DNA of 33,453 nucleotides from positions 1-33,453 of the IMG/VR virus record IMGVR_UViG_3300042904_000351, one strand, 5' to 3'. The DNA comes from a virus. Each line of letters begins with the position of its first letter. Position 1 is the stretch's first letter. Shown piece after piece: positions 1-7,462 of the stretch. The position numbers and the translations under genes were made by a program. The notes under the pieces were generated by a model. It made no database searches. It was not told the origin of the DNA and saw only the letters and a program-made list of their open reading frames with translations.

Positions 1-111
1 ATGTTCAGGTGATCCACAGTGGGGAAAAACCGCAGGTCAGAGGCTTGTCCACTGTGGACACTTGATCGACTGTGTTTCCGCAGGTCAGAGCGTTGCAGCG
101 ACGTGATCATG
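1..111. repeat. Left-edge noncoding segment with inverted and direct repeats
   Basis: No gene is seen here. A perfect 10-bp inverted repeat (TCCACAGTGG at 13-22, CCACTGTGGA at 49-58) flanks an A-rich stretch. A perfect 13-bp direct repeat (CCGCAGGTCAGAG) lies at 30-42 and 78-90, 48 bp apart. The segment follows the stop codon of the collagen-like tail gene, so the inverted repeat could be a terminator, but no T-run follows it. It could also belong to the packaging (cos) region if the genome end is nearby. The repeats are seen directly; the role is inferred. Confidence 0.5.
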
Positions 112-1089
112 TCAGGCACCCCCACCAGGGCCCAGGTTCACCACTGCCACCTGACCAGGCAGCGTGCCATGACCCATGGTGTTACCCGTGCCGTTGTCCC
201 TGTACCTGAAGGCCAACGTCACCTGACCTGCGATGATGTCCTCTGCCGCCACTACCCAGTCCAGCGCACGCAGGGTACGAGGGCCCACGCCTTCGAGGTA
301 CAGACCTCCGTGCCCCACACCCAGCGGGATGACCGTGCCGCTGCTCAGGTGCCGGATGGGCTCACCACCAGCGTCCAGTGATGCCAGGTCACCCACTGAA
401 TCCGCGTCACCCCTGTGGTAGATGGCCATGTGCCAGCGCAGGACGTCGCCCACAGCGGCAGGGCAGGGCGCACTGCGGTAGGCCGCCGGGCATGTGGTCC
501 AGGTGCCTCCGTCGCCGGCAGGCCCGAAGACCCCCGTGATCCCGTTCTTCGCCGCGTAGGCCTTCAGCGTGCCATCCCGCCCGTCGGTGCCGTCAACACC
601 AGGGGCCCCGTCCTGCCCGTCCAGACCGTCACTGCCGGACGTTCCGGGGGTGCCTGGTGTCCCGGGCTCGCCATCGGCTCCGGGGCTGCCGGGAAGGCCC
701 TGAAGCCCTCGGGGCCCGCGAACCTGCATCACGCCGGGTGCGAGCTCGTTGATGATCGGGCTCAGGAACGGGAGCTGGAACGGCCCGGTCTCGTCCTCGG
801 GGATCACCACGGGGTACGGCGCGGCCTTCCACGCGTCGGTGTCAACCTCGACCAGCGGGGCCCAGTACCGCGGGCTGATCGAGTCGGATCGCGGATCGGG
901 GATCTCGACGGACCCGAAGCCGACGCCGTTGAGGATCACCCACTCCTGCGGCACGGGATCGCCGTACACCACCCCGTCGTCCTCCGAGCTGATGACCGCG
1001 GGCAGCCAGACCCGGAACTTGCCGACGGCGGCCGGAGCGTCTTCGGCCATGCCGCGCTTCAGCGTGAGCTCGATCGTGACCATGTCCAC
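112..1089 (-). CDS. Collagen-like minor tail protein
   Basis: A 325-residue protein whose middle (about residues 125-172) is sixteen uninterrupted Gly-X-Y triplets rich in Pro and Asp, the signature of phage collagen-like fibres. The N-terminal part (about 1-120) looks like a tail-attachment domain and the C-terminal part (about 175-325) like a Gly-rich globular head, as in trimeric tail fibres that contact the host surface. The start is GTG at 1089, with GGGG seven bases upstream; an in-frame ATG at 1083 is the alternative. It follows the HNH gene by 1 bp. It is far from the other tail genes (all above 18.6 kb) unless the window ends are joined, when it would lie just upstream of the terminase operon. 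Confidence 0.8.
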   Translation of the reverse strand: MDMVTIELTLKRGMAEDAPAAVGKFRVWLPAVISSEDDGVVYGDPVPQEWVILNGVGFGSVEIPDPRSDSISPRYWAPLVEVDTDAWKAAPYPVVIPEDETGPFQLPFLSPIINELAPGVMQVRGPRGLQGLPGSPGADGEPGTPGTPGTSGSDGLDGQDGAPGVDGTDGRDGTLKAYAAKNGITGVFGPAGDGGTWTTCPAAYRSAPCPAAVGDVLRWHMAIYHRGDADSVGDLASLDAGGEPIRHLSSGTVIPLGVGHGGLYLEGVGPRTLRALDWVVAAEDIIAGQVTLAFRYRDNGTGNTMGHGTLPGQVAVVNLGPGGGA

Positions 1090-1090
1090 G

Positions 1091-1420
1091 TCAGTTCCCC
1101 CAGTTCGTTACTTGCTTGGGCTTCGGGTCCACACGATTCGGTCCCCACGTGATGTGACGACATAGCGTGCATGAGATGGGATGCTTCTGTGGGTCTCCAA
1201 TATGAAGGTTACATTCTGCGCATACTGCGACAATATATCGAGGGTCGTCCCCCGTGACATTACGACCGAGGGTGTGATGCGCACTAGTCGCAACAATCGT
1301 GCAAACGCCTTCACATCCGGCACGGCACCGTCCCCCGTTCTTGATTCGATTCTCTTCGAGGATCAACGCGCGCAGCTTCCGCCATGCCCGGGAGCTTCCA
1401 CCCTTCCACGCCGTGCTCAC
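1091..1420 (-). CDS. HNH endonuclease-like protein
   Basis: A 109-residue protein with the layout of small phage HNH nucleases: Cys32/Cys36/Cys40, the SAHHTLGR motif (His48, His49), then CAECN at 67-71 with the Asn, and a further CTLC at 84-87. The Cys pairs would hold zinc and the His-Asn-His set would hold the catalytic metal. HNH proteins next to terminase genes assist cos cleavage in HK97-type phages (known for the family). Here the gene lies about 2 kb from the terminase only if the window ends are joined. Its ATG overlaps the stop of the HTH gene by 4 bp (ATGA), so the two are translationally coupled. A homing nuclease is the alternative. Confidence 0.75.
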   Translation of the reverse strand: MSTAWKGGSSRAWRKLRALILEENRIKNGGRCRAGCEGVCTIVATSAHHTLGRNVTGDDPRYIVAVCAECNLHIGDPQKHPISCTLCRHITWGPNRVDPKPKQVTNWGN

Positions 1421-1767
1421 GAGTCACCGGCCTCACGGCGCCGCACCTCGGCGGCCAGCGAAGCCGAGCAGATGAGCGCGTGACCCGTCTCGTCCCGAAT
1501 CGCCACGAGACGGCCCTGCTCCCGGAGGTAGTCGACCTGGCGCTTCGAGACCCCGAGGCGCTCGGCAGCGTCGGCCTTCGACACCCAGCCCGCATGGGTC
1601 TCGCGAATCCGGGCGGCGGCACGCCGGGCCTCAGGAGCCGAATACGGACCCTCATCGAGCACCACGGCGACGGCGTACGACCCACGGGCACCGTTCCGAT
1701 GCAGAACCACCCTCGACTCACGGCCGAGGCGGTACCCGGCCGGTCTCGTCGTCTCGTCGTTCGTCAT
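1417..1767 (-). CDS. Helix-turn-helix DNA-binding protein (excisionase/MerR-like)
   Basis: A 116-residue protein. Residues 61-86 read as a winged-helix/HTH of the excisionase/MerR type (WVSKADAAERLGVSKRQVDY), followed by a short wing. The N-terminal 58 residues are basic and not recognised. ATG at 1767 is chosen because the longer upstream frame runs through the repeat-rich noncoding region and has atypical composition. Upstream there is a -10-like TAAGGT only 7 bp from the ATG, so the mRNA may be leaderless, although AAGG at 8 bp could act as a weak ribosome site. The adjacent GTGCCG repeats are plausible binding sites. No integrase is present, so a regulatory or replication role is more likely than excision. 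Confidence 0.7.
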   Translation of the reverse strand: MTNDETTRPAGYRLGRESRVVLHRNGARGSYAVAVVLDEGPYSAPEARRAAARIRETHAGWVSKADAAERLGVSKRQVDYLREQGRLVAIRDETGHALICSASLAAEVRRREAGDS

Positions 1768-1774
1768 GTGCAAG

Positions 1775-1802
1775 ACCTTACGTGCTGAAGGGCCGAAGTC
1801 AT
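1775..1802 (-). promoter_or_regulatory. Candidate promoter for the HTH gene
   Basis: On the minus strand ATGACT (1797-1802), a 16-bp spacer and TAAGGT (1775-1780) resemble actinobacterial sigma-A elements (TTGACN, TANNNT). The -10 ends 7 bp before the ATG, so transcription would begin at or beside the start codon. Seen by eye only. Confidence 0.35.
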
Positions 1803-1821
1803 CGTCGTTTCGAAGGCCAAA

Positions 1822-2031
1822 GTGCCGATGGTCCTGGGGCGTGCCGACCTTAAGCTTCGCGTAAGGGTCTCCGGCACACCGTCCCATGGGTCTCCCGGAG
1901 AGTGTTGTGTGCCGAAGTGTGCCGAGTCTCTGACCTGCGTGCCGTCGTGTGCCGGGGGTGTGCCGACGATCATGGGGCACGCGTGCCGGAAAGTGTGCCG
2001 ACGATCTTGGTTCCGGCACGCTTCCGGCACG
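1822..2031. repeat. GTGCCG iteron-like repeat cluster (candidate origin or operator)
   Basis: This 280-bp gap between the primase-helicase stop and the HTH gene is packed with one hexamer. GTGCCG is direct at 1822, 1841, 1909, 1919, 1939, 1949, 1960, 1983 and 1995, and inverted (CGGCAC) at 1872, 2014 and 2025. Larger units are GTGTGCCGACGATC at 1958-1971 and 1993-2006 (35 bp apart); TTCCGGCACG in tandem at 2011-2020 and 2022-2031 (11-bp period), with its inverse CGTGCCGGAA at 1982-1991; and the 12-bp palindrome GGCACGCGTGCC at 1976-1987. The spacing suggests binding sites for a replication initiator or the neighbouring HTH protein. The repeats are seen directly; the role is inferred. Confidence 0.7.
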
Positions 2032-2047
2032 TTTGCTGATTGACGAA

Positions 2048-4033
2048 CTAGCCCTCATTGTCAAGCACCGCCACGTGCACTCCGACGGAGGCCACATACC
2101 GCCGTGCGGCATCCCTCAGGTCCTCGTTCGAGCCCTTGATCCCGATCTCCTCACGGAGCACGCGGGTCAGCGCCCGGACGGTCACCTTGCTCTGGCCGCC
2201 GGTCTCGAACCACTTCTCGATCTCCCGCACGTACTGAGTGGCCCTGCTCTCGGCCTCGGCCTGATCGGACCCGCTGAAGAACCCGCCGGCGCCCTGAAGC
2301 CCGCTCCTCGGGGGTGTGAGCACCAAACCGCTTGCCGACGGCTCCAAGCGCATCCTGAGCGGCTTGCCCTCCTCGATGTACTTCTGTTTCGTCGTCTTCA
2401 GCTCCAGGCCGCGCCGGACGTCTCCCGACAGCATCAGCTCGGTGTCCAGACCGCCGAACATCGCCGACGCGCCGCGCGCCCGGCCGGTCTCCTCGTGCCC
2501 GGTGTGGTGCACGAGCAACAGGCACGCGCCCGTGAGCCTGCGTACGAACTCCAATCGCTGAAGGACGATGTTGGCGTCTTTGTTGCTGTTCTCCTCATAG
2601 CCGACGGTGATAGAACCCTGAGTGTCGAATACGATGAGCCCGTAAGGAGTCACCGACATTTCCTCACAGAATGAGCGCCACTGCTCATCGTCACCTATCT
2701 GTGGTGCCTCTGGGATGATGTCGACGTTCGCCGTCTGATTGTGCTTCGCCTCCCATGCCGAAATACGTGAGTCGAAAGACGGCGCGCCCTCACCAGCGAC
2801 ATAAAGGACGCGGGTCTGCGTGACGTCGTGCCCCTGCCACGCCATGCCGGCGGCCACGTGCGCGGCGAGGTCGAGCACCACCCACGTCTTACCGGTGCGC
2901 GACGGCCCGGAGATGCGCGCCTTCGTGCTGGAGAGCAACAGCCCGTCAACGAGAGGGGCGGGGGCCACGATCGACGCGGCCTCCGCACGGCTCATCGGCT
3001 GGAAGCGCCGACGGCCTACCTCACCGCCCACCGGGGCAGCCTGGGAGGTGAGTCCACCCGGCAGGACCCCAGCACCCAGCGATGCAGGTAGAGAGCCGCC
3101 CGGCGAGGGCGTGGCACCACCCCCCGAGAAGAACAGCTCGGCCGCACTGAGCTCGGAGTCCGGCACCACGACGTCCGGCACGGCCTTCTCGATCGCGCTG
3201 TGCAGTTTCGCGAGGTCGTCGGCGTCCGGCGCGGCACCCGCCGCGGCAAACGCGTCGAGGAACCCCTGCTCGGCGGTCTCGGGGCTCAGGCGCGCGAGGC
3301 GCGTCGTGACGGCGAGGATCGAGCTGTGCGCCTCACCACCCCACCCGACGCGCGTCCACCTGCGCACGGAGTCCGTCAGCCCCGACACCGCGGCGTCCCA
3401 CTCCCGCCGGGCCTGTGACATCGACACCCGCCGCGGCGTCTCGCTGACCGCCGTGCGCCGGATCTCCAGCACGCGGGCACGCAGCAACCCGCCCGAACCG
3501 TCCTGCGCGAGCTGATCGGGCGAGGGCAGCACCGGACCCTTCGGCCCGACTATCCACCGGTACTCCCGCGGCACCCCGTCGACCTTCGACGCCCTGACCG
3601 TCGGCGCGATGAACGCGAACCCGCGGCCCTCACCGGCCATCGTGCCGCTCTTCACGTCGATGCCGGCAGCCACCTTGCCGTCCAGCGACGGCACGCCGAG
3701 CGTCTTGACGAAGTGGTGCCGCCCGCCGGAGGGTGTCTCGGCGGTCAGGTAGCTGTGCGGCATCGCGGCCCCGAGGTCGGCCTCCGACCCTCCGGACCGG
3801 GGATCGACGTCCACCAGGTCGAACGTGTGCCCCGTGACGGCGCACAACGCCATGCCGGGCCGCCACGCGTCCACGATCGAGACGTCGGGCTCGTTGGTCT
3901 CCCACCCGAAGGGCAGATCCCAGCCGGTGCGCTTCTCCGGATTCGGGTGCGCGAGGAACATCGGTACCCCGGCCTTCACGAGCATCCGGGCGATGTCGAG
4001 CGCCTGCTCCTGTTGCATGCTGATCTCATCCAC
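2048..4033 (-). CDS. Primase-polymerase / RepA-like helicase fusion
   Basis: A 661-residue replication protein with two modules. Residues about 10-190 are an archaeo-eukaryotic primase (prim-pol) domain: the metal-binding DVD at 75-77, the nucleotide-binding SGGRHHFV at 102-109 and GIDVKSG near 124-130. Residues about 345-600 are a RecA-fold helicase of the RepA/AAA_25 type: Walker A GPSRTGKT at 376-383, Walker B LIVFD at 466-470 and the LLLVHHTGH motif at 505-513. It would unwind DNA and lay primers for the phage polymerase encoded just upstream. The start is GTG at 4033, with GGGAG eight bases upstream, overlapping the previous gene by 8 bp; an in-frame ATG at 4018 lacks a good ribosome site. 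The 3' end abuts the GTGCCG repeat cluster. Confidence 0.9.
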   Translation of the reverse strand: MDEISMQQEQALDIARMLVKAGVPMFLAHPNPEKRTGWDLPFGWETNEPDVSIVDAWRPGMALCAVTGHTFDLVDVDPRSGGSEADLGAAMPHSYLTAETPSGGRHHFVKTLGVPSLDGKVAAGIDVKSGTMAGEGRGFAFIAPTVRASKVDGVPREYRWIVGPKGPVLPSPDQLAQDGSGGLLRARVLEIRRTAVSETPRRVSMSQARREWDAAVSGLTDSVRRWTRVGWGGEAHSSILAVTTRLARLSPETAEQGFLDAFAAAGAAPDADDLAKLHSAIEKAVPDVVVPDSELSAAELFFSGGGATPSPGGSLPASLGAGVLPGGLTSQAAPVGGEVGRRRFQPMSRAEAASIVAPAPLVDGLLLSSTKARISGPSRTGKTWVVLDLAAHVAAGMAWQGHDVTQTRVLYVAGEGAPSFDSRISAWEAKHNQTANVDIIPEAPQIGDDEQWRSFCEEMSVTPYGLIVFDTQGSITVGYEENSNKDANIVLQRLEFVRRLTGACLLLVHHTGHEETGRARGASAMFGGLDTELMLSGDVRRGLELKTTKQKYIEEGKPLRMRLEPSASGLVLTPPRSGLQGAGGFFSGSDQAEAESRATQYVREIEKWFETGGQSKVTVRALTRVLREEIGIKGSNEDLRDAARRYVASVGVHVAVLDNEG

Positions 4034-4382
4034 GAGACAGGCTCCCTAGGTCGGGTGTGGGCGGCTCGACCAGCGTACGTCCCGCCGGCGCGAGCCACAT
4101 CGCCCTGAGCATGGCCGCGTGCTCGGCCCCCCAGTCGGCGCACACCACATCAGGCCAGTGATGCAGAGGGCAGGTGCGCGTCCCCGCGTCCCAGATCCAC
4201 TCAAGTTTTGTCGGCTCAAAGATCGGAAACCGGTCGTAGAGGTCAAGCGCCTTGTCTAGACAACCCAGACACATCGGCGTCGCCTCCGCACTGAACCGCG
4301 TCGAGAGCGTTACTCGTACAACGGCGTTCGCTGAACAAGACAGCGGCGCTTGAAAGCACAGAACGTAGTGGGCTTGACTCAT
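4026..4382 (-). CDS. Cys/His-containing hypothetical protein
   Basis: A 118-residue protein that I do not recognise. Its potential metal ligands are CLGC at 38-41, CPLHH at 71-75 and Cys81, a spacing compatible with one zinc site. Tryptophans are frequent in the second half. The ATG overlaps the stop of the upstream zinc-finger gene (ATGA) and the 3' end overlaps the primase-helicase start by 8 bp, so it is co-translated with the replication genes. A replication-accessory role is only a guess from position. Confidence 0.7.
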   Translation of the reverse strand: MSQAHYVLCFQAPLSCSANAVVRVTLSTRFSAEATPMCLGCLDKALDLYDRFPIFEPTKLEWIWDAGTRTCPLHHWPDVVCADWGAEHAAMLRAMWLAPAGRTLVEPPTPDLGSLSRG

Positions 4383-4885
4383 GACGTCACCGTTCTCTGG
4401 TTCCGGTCGAAATTCGCCTGCCGACACGGCGACCCGCAGAACTTCTTCGTGGTCACGTTGCGCGGCGCCGTCGTCATCGGCCTCCCGCAGTTCTGGCACG
4501 GCCCGGCCGACACCTCCGGCGCCTTCGGGCGGCCTTGCTTCGTCTCGCCGGGGCACCCCTCGGCGTGAGGAGTCCTCACGTACGGCAGGGTCATCGTGCC
4601 GCCGTTGCTGTCGCCGACCTCGCGCGTGACCACGTTGCCGTCCTCGTCGAGTACTTCCGCCGGCACAGCGCCGCAGTGCACGCACTTGACGAGCTCACGC
4701 AACCTGCGCAACTGCTCGGGGGTGTAGCGCTCCGACGTCCGGCCGCGCTGAATCTCCGCTGCCTCGGCCGAGTACCCCGAGCAGTCACGGCACGACCTCT
4801 TGCCTGCCGGGCTGACGTAGGTGTTCTCCGGCGTCCGGGGATGCTGATTCCGGCAGTATTCCTGTGCCGCAAGGGTTGCAGTCAT
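4379..4885 (-). CDS. Multi-zinc-finger protein
   Basis: A 168-residue protein with three apparent zinc sites: Cys11/His15 with Cys32/Cys35 (the NTYVSPAGKRSCRDC pattern recurs in actinophage zinc proteins), Cys68/Cys71 with His107/Cys111, and Cys130/Cys133 with Cys150/Cys154. The last site resembles a treble-clef or ribbon motif (CQNCGRPM, then KKFCGSPC) seen in nucleic-acid-binding proteins. No catalytic His-Asn-His set is visible, so a nuclease is not claimed. ATG at 4885 has AAAGGAG ten bases upstream. It lies between polymerase and primase-helicase and probably binds DNA or RNA (inference). Confidence 0.75.
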   Translation of the reverse strand: MTATLAAQEYCRNQHPRTPENTYVSPAGKRSCRDCSGYSAEAAEIQRGRTSERYTPEQLRRLRELVKCVHCGAVPAEVLDEDGNVVTREVGDSNGGTMTLPYVRTPHAEGCPGETKQGRPKAPEVSAGPCQNCGRPMTTAPRNVTTKKFCGSPCRQANFDRNQRTVTS

Positions 4886-4900
4886 CTCGTTCAGTCTCCT

Positions 4901-5161
4901 TTACCAGATGTGGGCGCACAGGGAGCAGCCGCTCTGCATGCCCCCGCACGATGTGGTGTCGTGTGATGCCTGCCAATCGGCGTAGCTCTGCTCTGAGCAC
5001 GCCTCCTCCGACTCGCAGTCCTCGTGTTTCCAGCAAACCCGCTCGGCCGTCTCCTCCGGCGCCGACAGCTCGGCCGCTCCCTTGTCCAGCCCCATCACCT
5101 CGCAGACACACCCAGACCCAGTCCAGTTGACACACAGCTCTGCGTTACACGGTCCGTACAT
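4901..5161 (-). CDS. Cysteine-rich small protein
   Basis: An 86-residue acidic protein with about ten cysteines spread along its length (for example GCVC near the N-terminus and SGCSLC near the C-terminus). I do not recognise it. The cysteine content suggests metal binding; no signal peptide is visible, so disulfide-rich secretion is less likely. ATG at 5161 has GAAGGA about ten bases upstream, and the preceding 30-residue gene stops inside that ribosome site. It is part of the polymerase-to-primase gene string. Confidence 0.65.
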   Translation of the reverse strand: MYGPCNAELCVNWTGSGCVCEVMGLDKGAAELSAPEETAERVCWKHEDCESEEACSEQSYADWQASHDTTSCGGMQSGCSLCAHIW

Positions 5162-5272
5162 TGTGGTCAGTCCTTCCAGAACGCGAGGATCACGACACCG
5201 GCCCAGAAGAGCACGGCAGAGAGGTACATCATTCGCCAGAACCAGCGGTAGTCGTCCATTGTGGTCAGTCCT
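5159..5272 (-). repeat. Duplicated 16-bp stop/ribosome-site/start junction
   Basis: The plus-strand sequence CATTGTGGTCAGTCCT occurs at 5159-5174 and 5257-5272. Read on the minus strand, each copy contains AGGA, the TGA stop of the upstream gene, CCACA and the ATG of the next gene. The two copies flank the 30-residue gene exactly, which suggests that this tiny gene or its junction arose by duplication. A similar junction (GGGATGACCACAGGTG) precedes the gene starting at 17447. Confidence 0.75.
5167..5259 (-). CDS. 30-residue single-span membrane microprotein
   Basis: A short frame from ATG at 5259 encodes 30 residues. An aromatic N-terminus (MDDYRWFWRMM) leads into a hydrophobic stretch (YLSAVLFWAGVVILAF) ending in WKD, a single membrane segment. 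The start has GAGGA about ten bases upstream and the polymerase-side and Cys-rich genes abut it on both sides, so there is no room for another gene. The function is unknown; small membrane proteins in early phage operons may act on the host envelope or on exclusion, but nothing here proves it. Confidence 0.6.
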   Translation of the reverse strand: MDDYRWFWRMMYLSAVLFWAGVVILAFWKD

Positions 5273-7349
5273 CGTCTTCTAGTTCGTCGGGAAGGCCGTC
5301 GGCGCTGAACTCCGTCGGCTGTTGCATCCACGTCTTGCCCTCGATCACCGCGTCACACCTGAGCGTGACGCCGCGGTACGTGATCGTCATCGCCTCTTCG
5401 AGCGCGAGCCGTGCCGCCTCGGCCATCCACCACGGCACTTCCAGCATCAGCTCATCGTGCAACGGGAACCGAAACGCCCACGTCCAGCCGCCGTGGTTCA
5501 GCCGATGCATTGCGAGCTTGAGCAGGTCGGCCTGCGTCCCCTGCGTCTTGCCGTTGAGCCCCTTGCGGGACGGTCGGTTGCGCAGGAACAGCGAGCCGTC
5601 GGCCGATACCCCGAAGCGATCCCACAGCGGGACCTTGTGGCCGGAGTCGAGGTCCAACACCGCAACCTGGTTGTATTCGTCGGCCGCTTTCCAGAAGACC
5701 GGGTAGGCGCCGTGCCACGTGGCTAGGGTCTGCTGAGCATCCACACCGGACTTGATCTCCGAGGGGAGATCCTTTTGCAGCGTCCACTCCAGCGTCTCCG
5801 CGCCACCGCCGTAGCAACACAGCAGCCAACCGGCCTTCGCGTTCTGTCGCATCAGGTAGTGCACGGTGCCGTTGGCCTTGCCCTGCCTCGGGTCGTACAG
5901 ATCGCCATAGACGAGCTGCGCGATGCGGGAGTTGATGTCCGGCTTGCCGAGCTCCGGCAGTGGCTCAGTGAGGTCCCGCAGGTAGTCGAGGTCGCCGGTC
6001 AGGGCGGCCATCGTGAACGGTTCACCCTGCTCGAAGTCCGCCGTCACCAGCACCCAGCCCCGGCGGCTTCGCACGGCGGCGCGCACCCTCGGGTCCTTCT
6101 TCGGCAACTGCTGTACGGGTCCGGAGCTCGGCGTCTTCTGCGCTGACATCCTGGTGGTCACCGTGCCGTTCGCGCGCACCGACGTGTGCATGGCGCCGTC
6201 ACCGAACGCACAGGCGTTGACCATCGGATCGACGTACGCCGTCTTGAACTTACCGGCGCGGCGCGTGGTGCTGATCGTCTGCGCGAGCTCGCGTACCTTC
6301 GCGTTTTCGTGCTGTGACAACGCCTTCAGCGCGTCCTTGTCCCAGGACTCCTTACGTACCACCGAACCGTCATCCTGGCGCACCTCTTTGACGACCGGCG
6401 AGTCGATGCCGCGCGACTTGAACGCGTGCCCGACAGCCGGGCCGGAGGCCTTCTCGCCGATGCCGTACGTGGCCAGCAATCCGGCGTTGCGCTCCAGCAG
6501 ATCGGCGAACTGAGCCTGAAGCCACAGGGCGTACGGAGCATCGATCTGCATCCCCGGAATCCGTGCCTGATCGAGCATCCACTGTTCGACGAGCGCCGCC
6601 TTCGCCCGCGGCCACTGGCCTCGGTTCGTGAGGTGCGCGCGGCACAGGTTGAAGTACCGAAGGCCGTAGATCGCGTCAAGCCCCGCGTAGACCGCGTAGA
6701 TCTCGTGCGTCGGGTCGGCGTGCTCGAACCCCCACGTCTTCGGCAGTTGCTTACCCGCACGGTGACCTACCGGAGCCTGCTCCTTGAACCACTCCTCAAG
6801 CCGCTGCTCCGCGTTGCGCAGCGCCGGCCCGAAGTACAGCTCCGTGTTGGGCTTCAGGCCCCGAAGCCGCGGGATGCGAGGGTCGATGCCCTTGCGGCTG
6901 CTGACCGTGCGGGGGTCGAACATCGCGCCGACCACCTGCGAGTCCATCACATGCGGGGTCTCTTGCCCGAGTCGGATGGGGCTCACGAACGGGTCGTCAC
7001 CACGCGACCACCGCGGCAGACCCCGGTGCGCGAAGGCGATGTCATTCTCGCTGAAGTGCGCCACCCACGATTCATGTAGGTGGATTGCCTCCGAGGCCAG
7101 CGCCCCGAGGTGTTCATCAGCGAACGCCGGATCGGTGACGATCACGAAGGCCTGTGTCTCGTCACCGAACTGCGCCGTACGCGAGAAGAAGCCCGCATGC
7201 CACGGATCCCGTGCGTTGGTCTCCAGGTCGAGGCCGTTCACCTGCCCCTGCCGGGAGTCGAGCCACGGGAACACGTGGCGCTCCATGTCCGCGAGCGTCG
7301 TCACGACGTGCACGAACGCGTCGGCCTCGGGAACTTCGATCGTCCTCAT
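5265..7349 (-). CDS. Family A (PolI-type) DNA polymerase
   Basis: A 694-residue replicative polymerase without the 5' nuclease domain. The 3'-5' proofreading domain occupies about residues 30-240: Exo I DLET at 41-44, an Exo II-like SENDIAFAHR and an Exo III-like YAGLDAIYGLRYF. In the polymerase domain, motif A is ADFEQGEPF (catalytic Asp438), motif B is RQNAKAGWLLCCYGGG and motif C is HDE at 631-633. Motif A has EQGEP where cellular PolA has SQIEL, as in other actinophage enzymes. It copies phage DNA in the cytoplasm, primed by the prim-pol protein encoded downstream. ATG at 7349 has AGGAG five bases upstream and overlaps the previous stop (ATGA). Confidence 0.95.
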   Translation of the reverse strand: MRTIEVPEADAFVHVVTTLADMERHVFPWLDSRQGQVNGLDLETNARDPWHAGFFSRTAQFGDETQAFVIVTDPAFADEHLGALASEAIHLHESWVAHFSENDIAFAHRGLPRWSRGDDPFVSPIRLGQETPHVMDSQVVGAMFDPRTVSSRKGIDPRIPRLRGLKPNTELYFGPALRNAEQRLEEWFKEQAPVGHRAGKQLPKTWGFEHADPTHEIYAVYAGLDAIYGLRYFNLCRAHLTNRGQWPRAKAALVEQWMLDQARIPGMQIDAPYALWLQAQFADLLERNAGLLATYGIGEKASGPAVGHAFKSRGIDSPVVKEVRQDDGSVVRKESWDKDALKALSQHENAKVRELAQTISTTRRAGKFKTAYVDPMVNACAFGDGAMHTSVRANGTVTTRMSAQKTPSSGPVQQLPKKDPRVRAAVRSRRGWVLVTADFEQGEPFTMAALTGDLDYLRDLTEPLPELGKPDINSRIAQLVYGDLYDPRQGKANGTVHYLMRQNAKAGWLLCCYGGGAETLEWTLQKDLPSEIKSGVDAQQTLATWHGAYPVFWKAADEYNQVAVLDLDSGHKVPLWDRFGVSADGSLFLRNRPSRKGLNGKTQGTQADLLKLAMHRLNHGGWTWAFRFPLHDELMLEVPWWMAEAARLALEEAMTITYRGVTLRCDAVIEGKTWMQQPTEFSADGLPDELEDED

Positions 7350-7462
7350 GATCGCTCCTCACACCGGCGACGAGATTCGCCGCAGATGCGGCACGGCGGA
7401 TCAGAACTCATAGGCGGCGGGGGTGCGTCCTGATCGGGCTCGTAATCGTGCCGCGGTGTCAC
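7346..7462 (-). CDS. 38-residue Cys-containing microprotein
   Basis: A GTG start at 7460-7462 overlaps the upstream TGA (GTGA) and has GGGGAG four to five bases upstream. The 38-residue product has an acidic, Pro-rich N-terminus and a Cys cluster (CRICGESRRRC) before the end. Its stop overlaps the polymerase ATG by 4 bp. The tight coupling on both sides supports translation. The function is unknown; CxxC may bind zinc. A shorter 21-residue version from the internal ATG is possible. Confidence 0.55.
   Translation of the reverse strand: MTPRHDYEPDQDAPPPPMSSDPPCRICGESRRRCEERS

Noticed and set aside
1764-2030. Open frame on the minus strand across the GTGCCG repeats
   Set aside because: Its composition follows the repeats, it has no ribosome site or recognisable domain, and the HTH gene start is better supported.
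5161-5706. Serine-rich plus-strand frame over the polymerase gene
   Set aside because: Antisense to a confidently assigned polymerase with intact motifs; low-complexity shadow.
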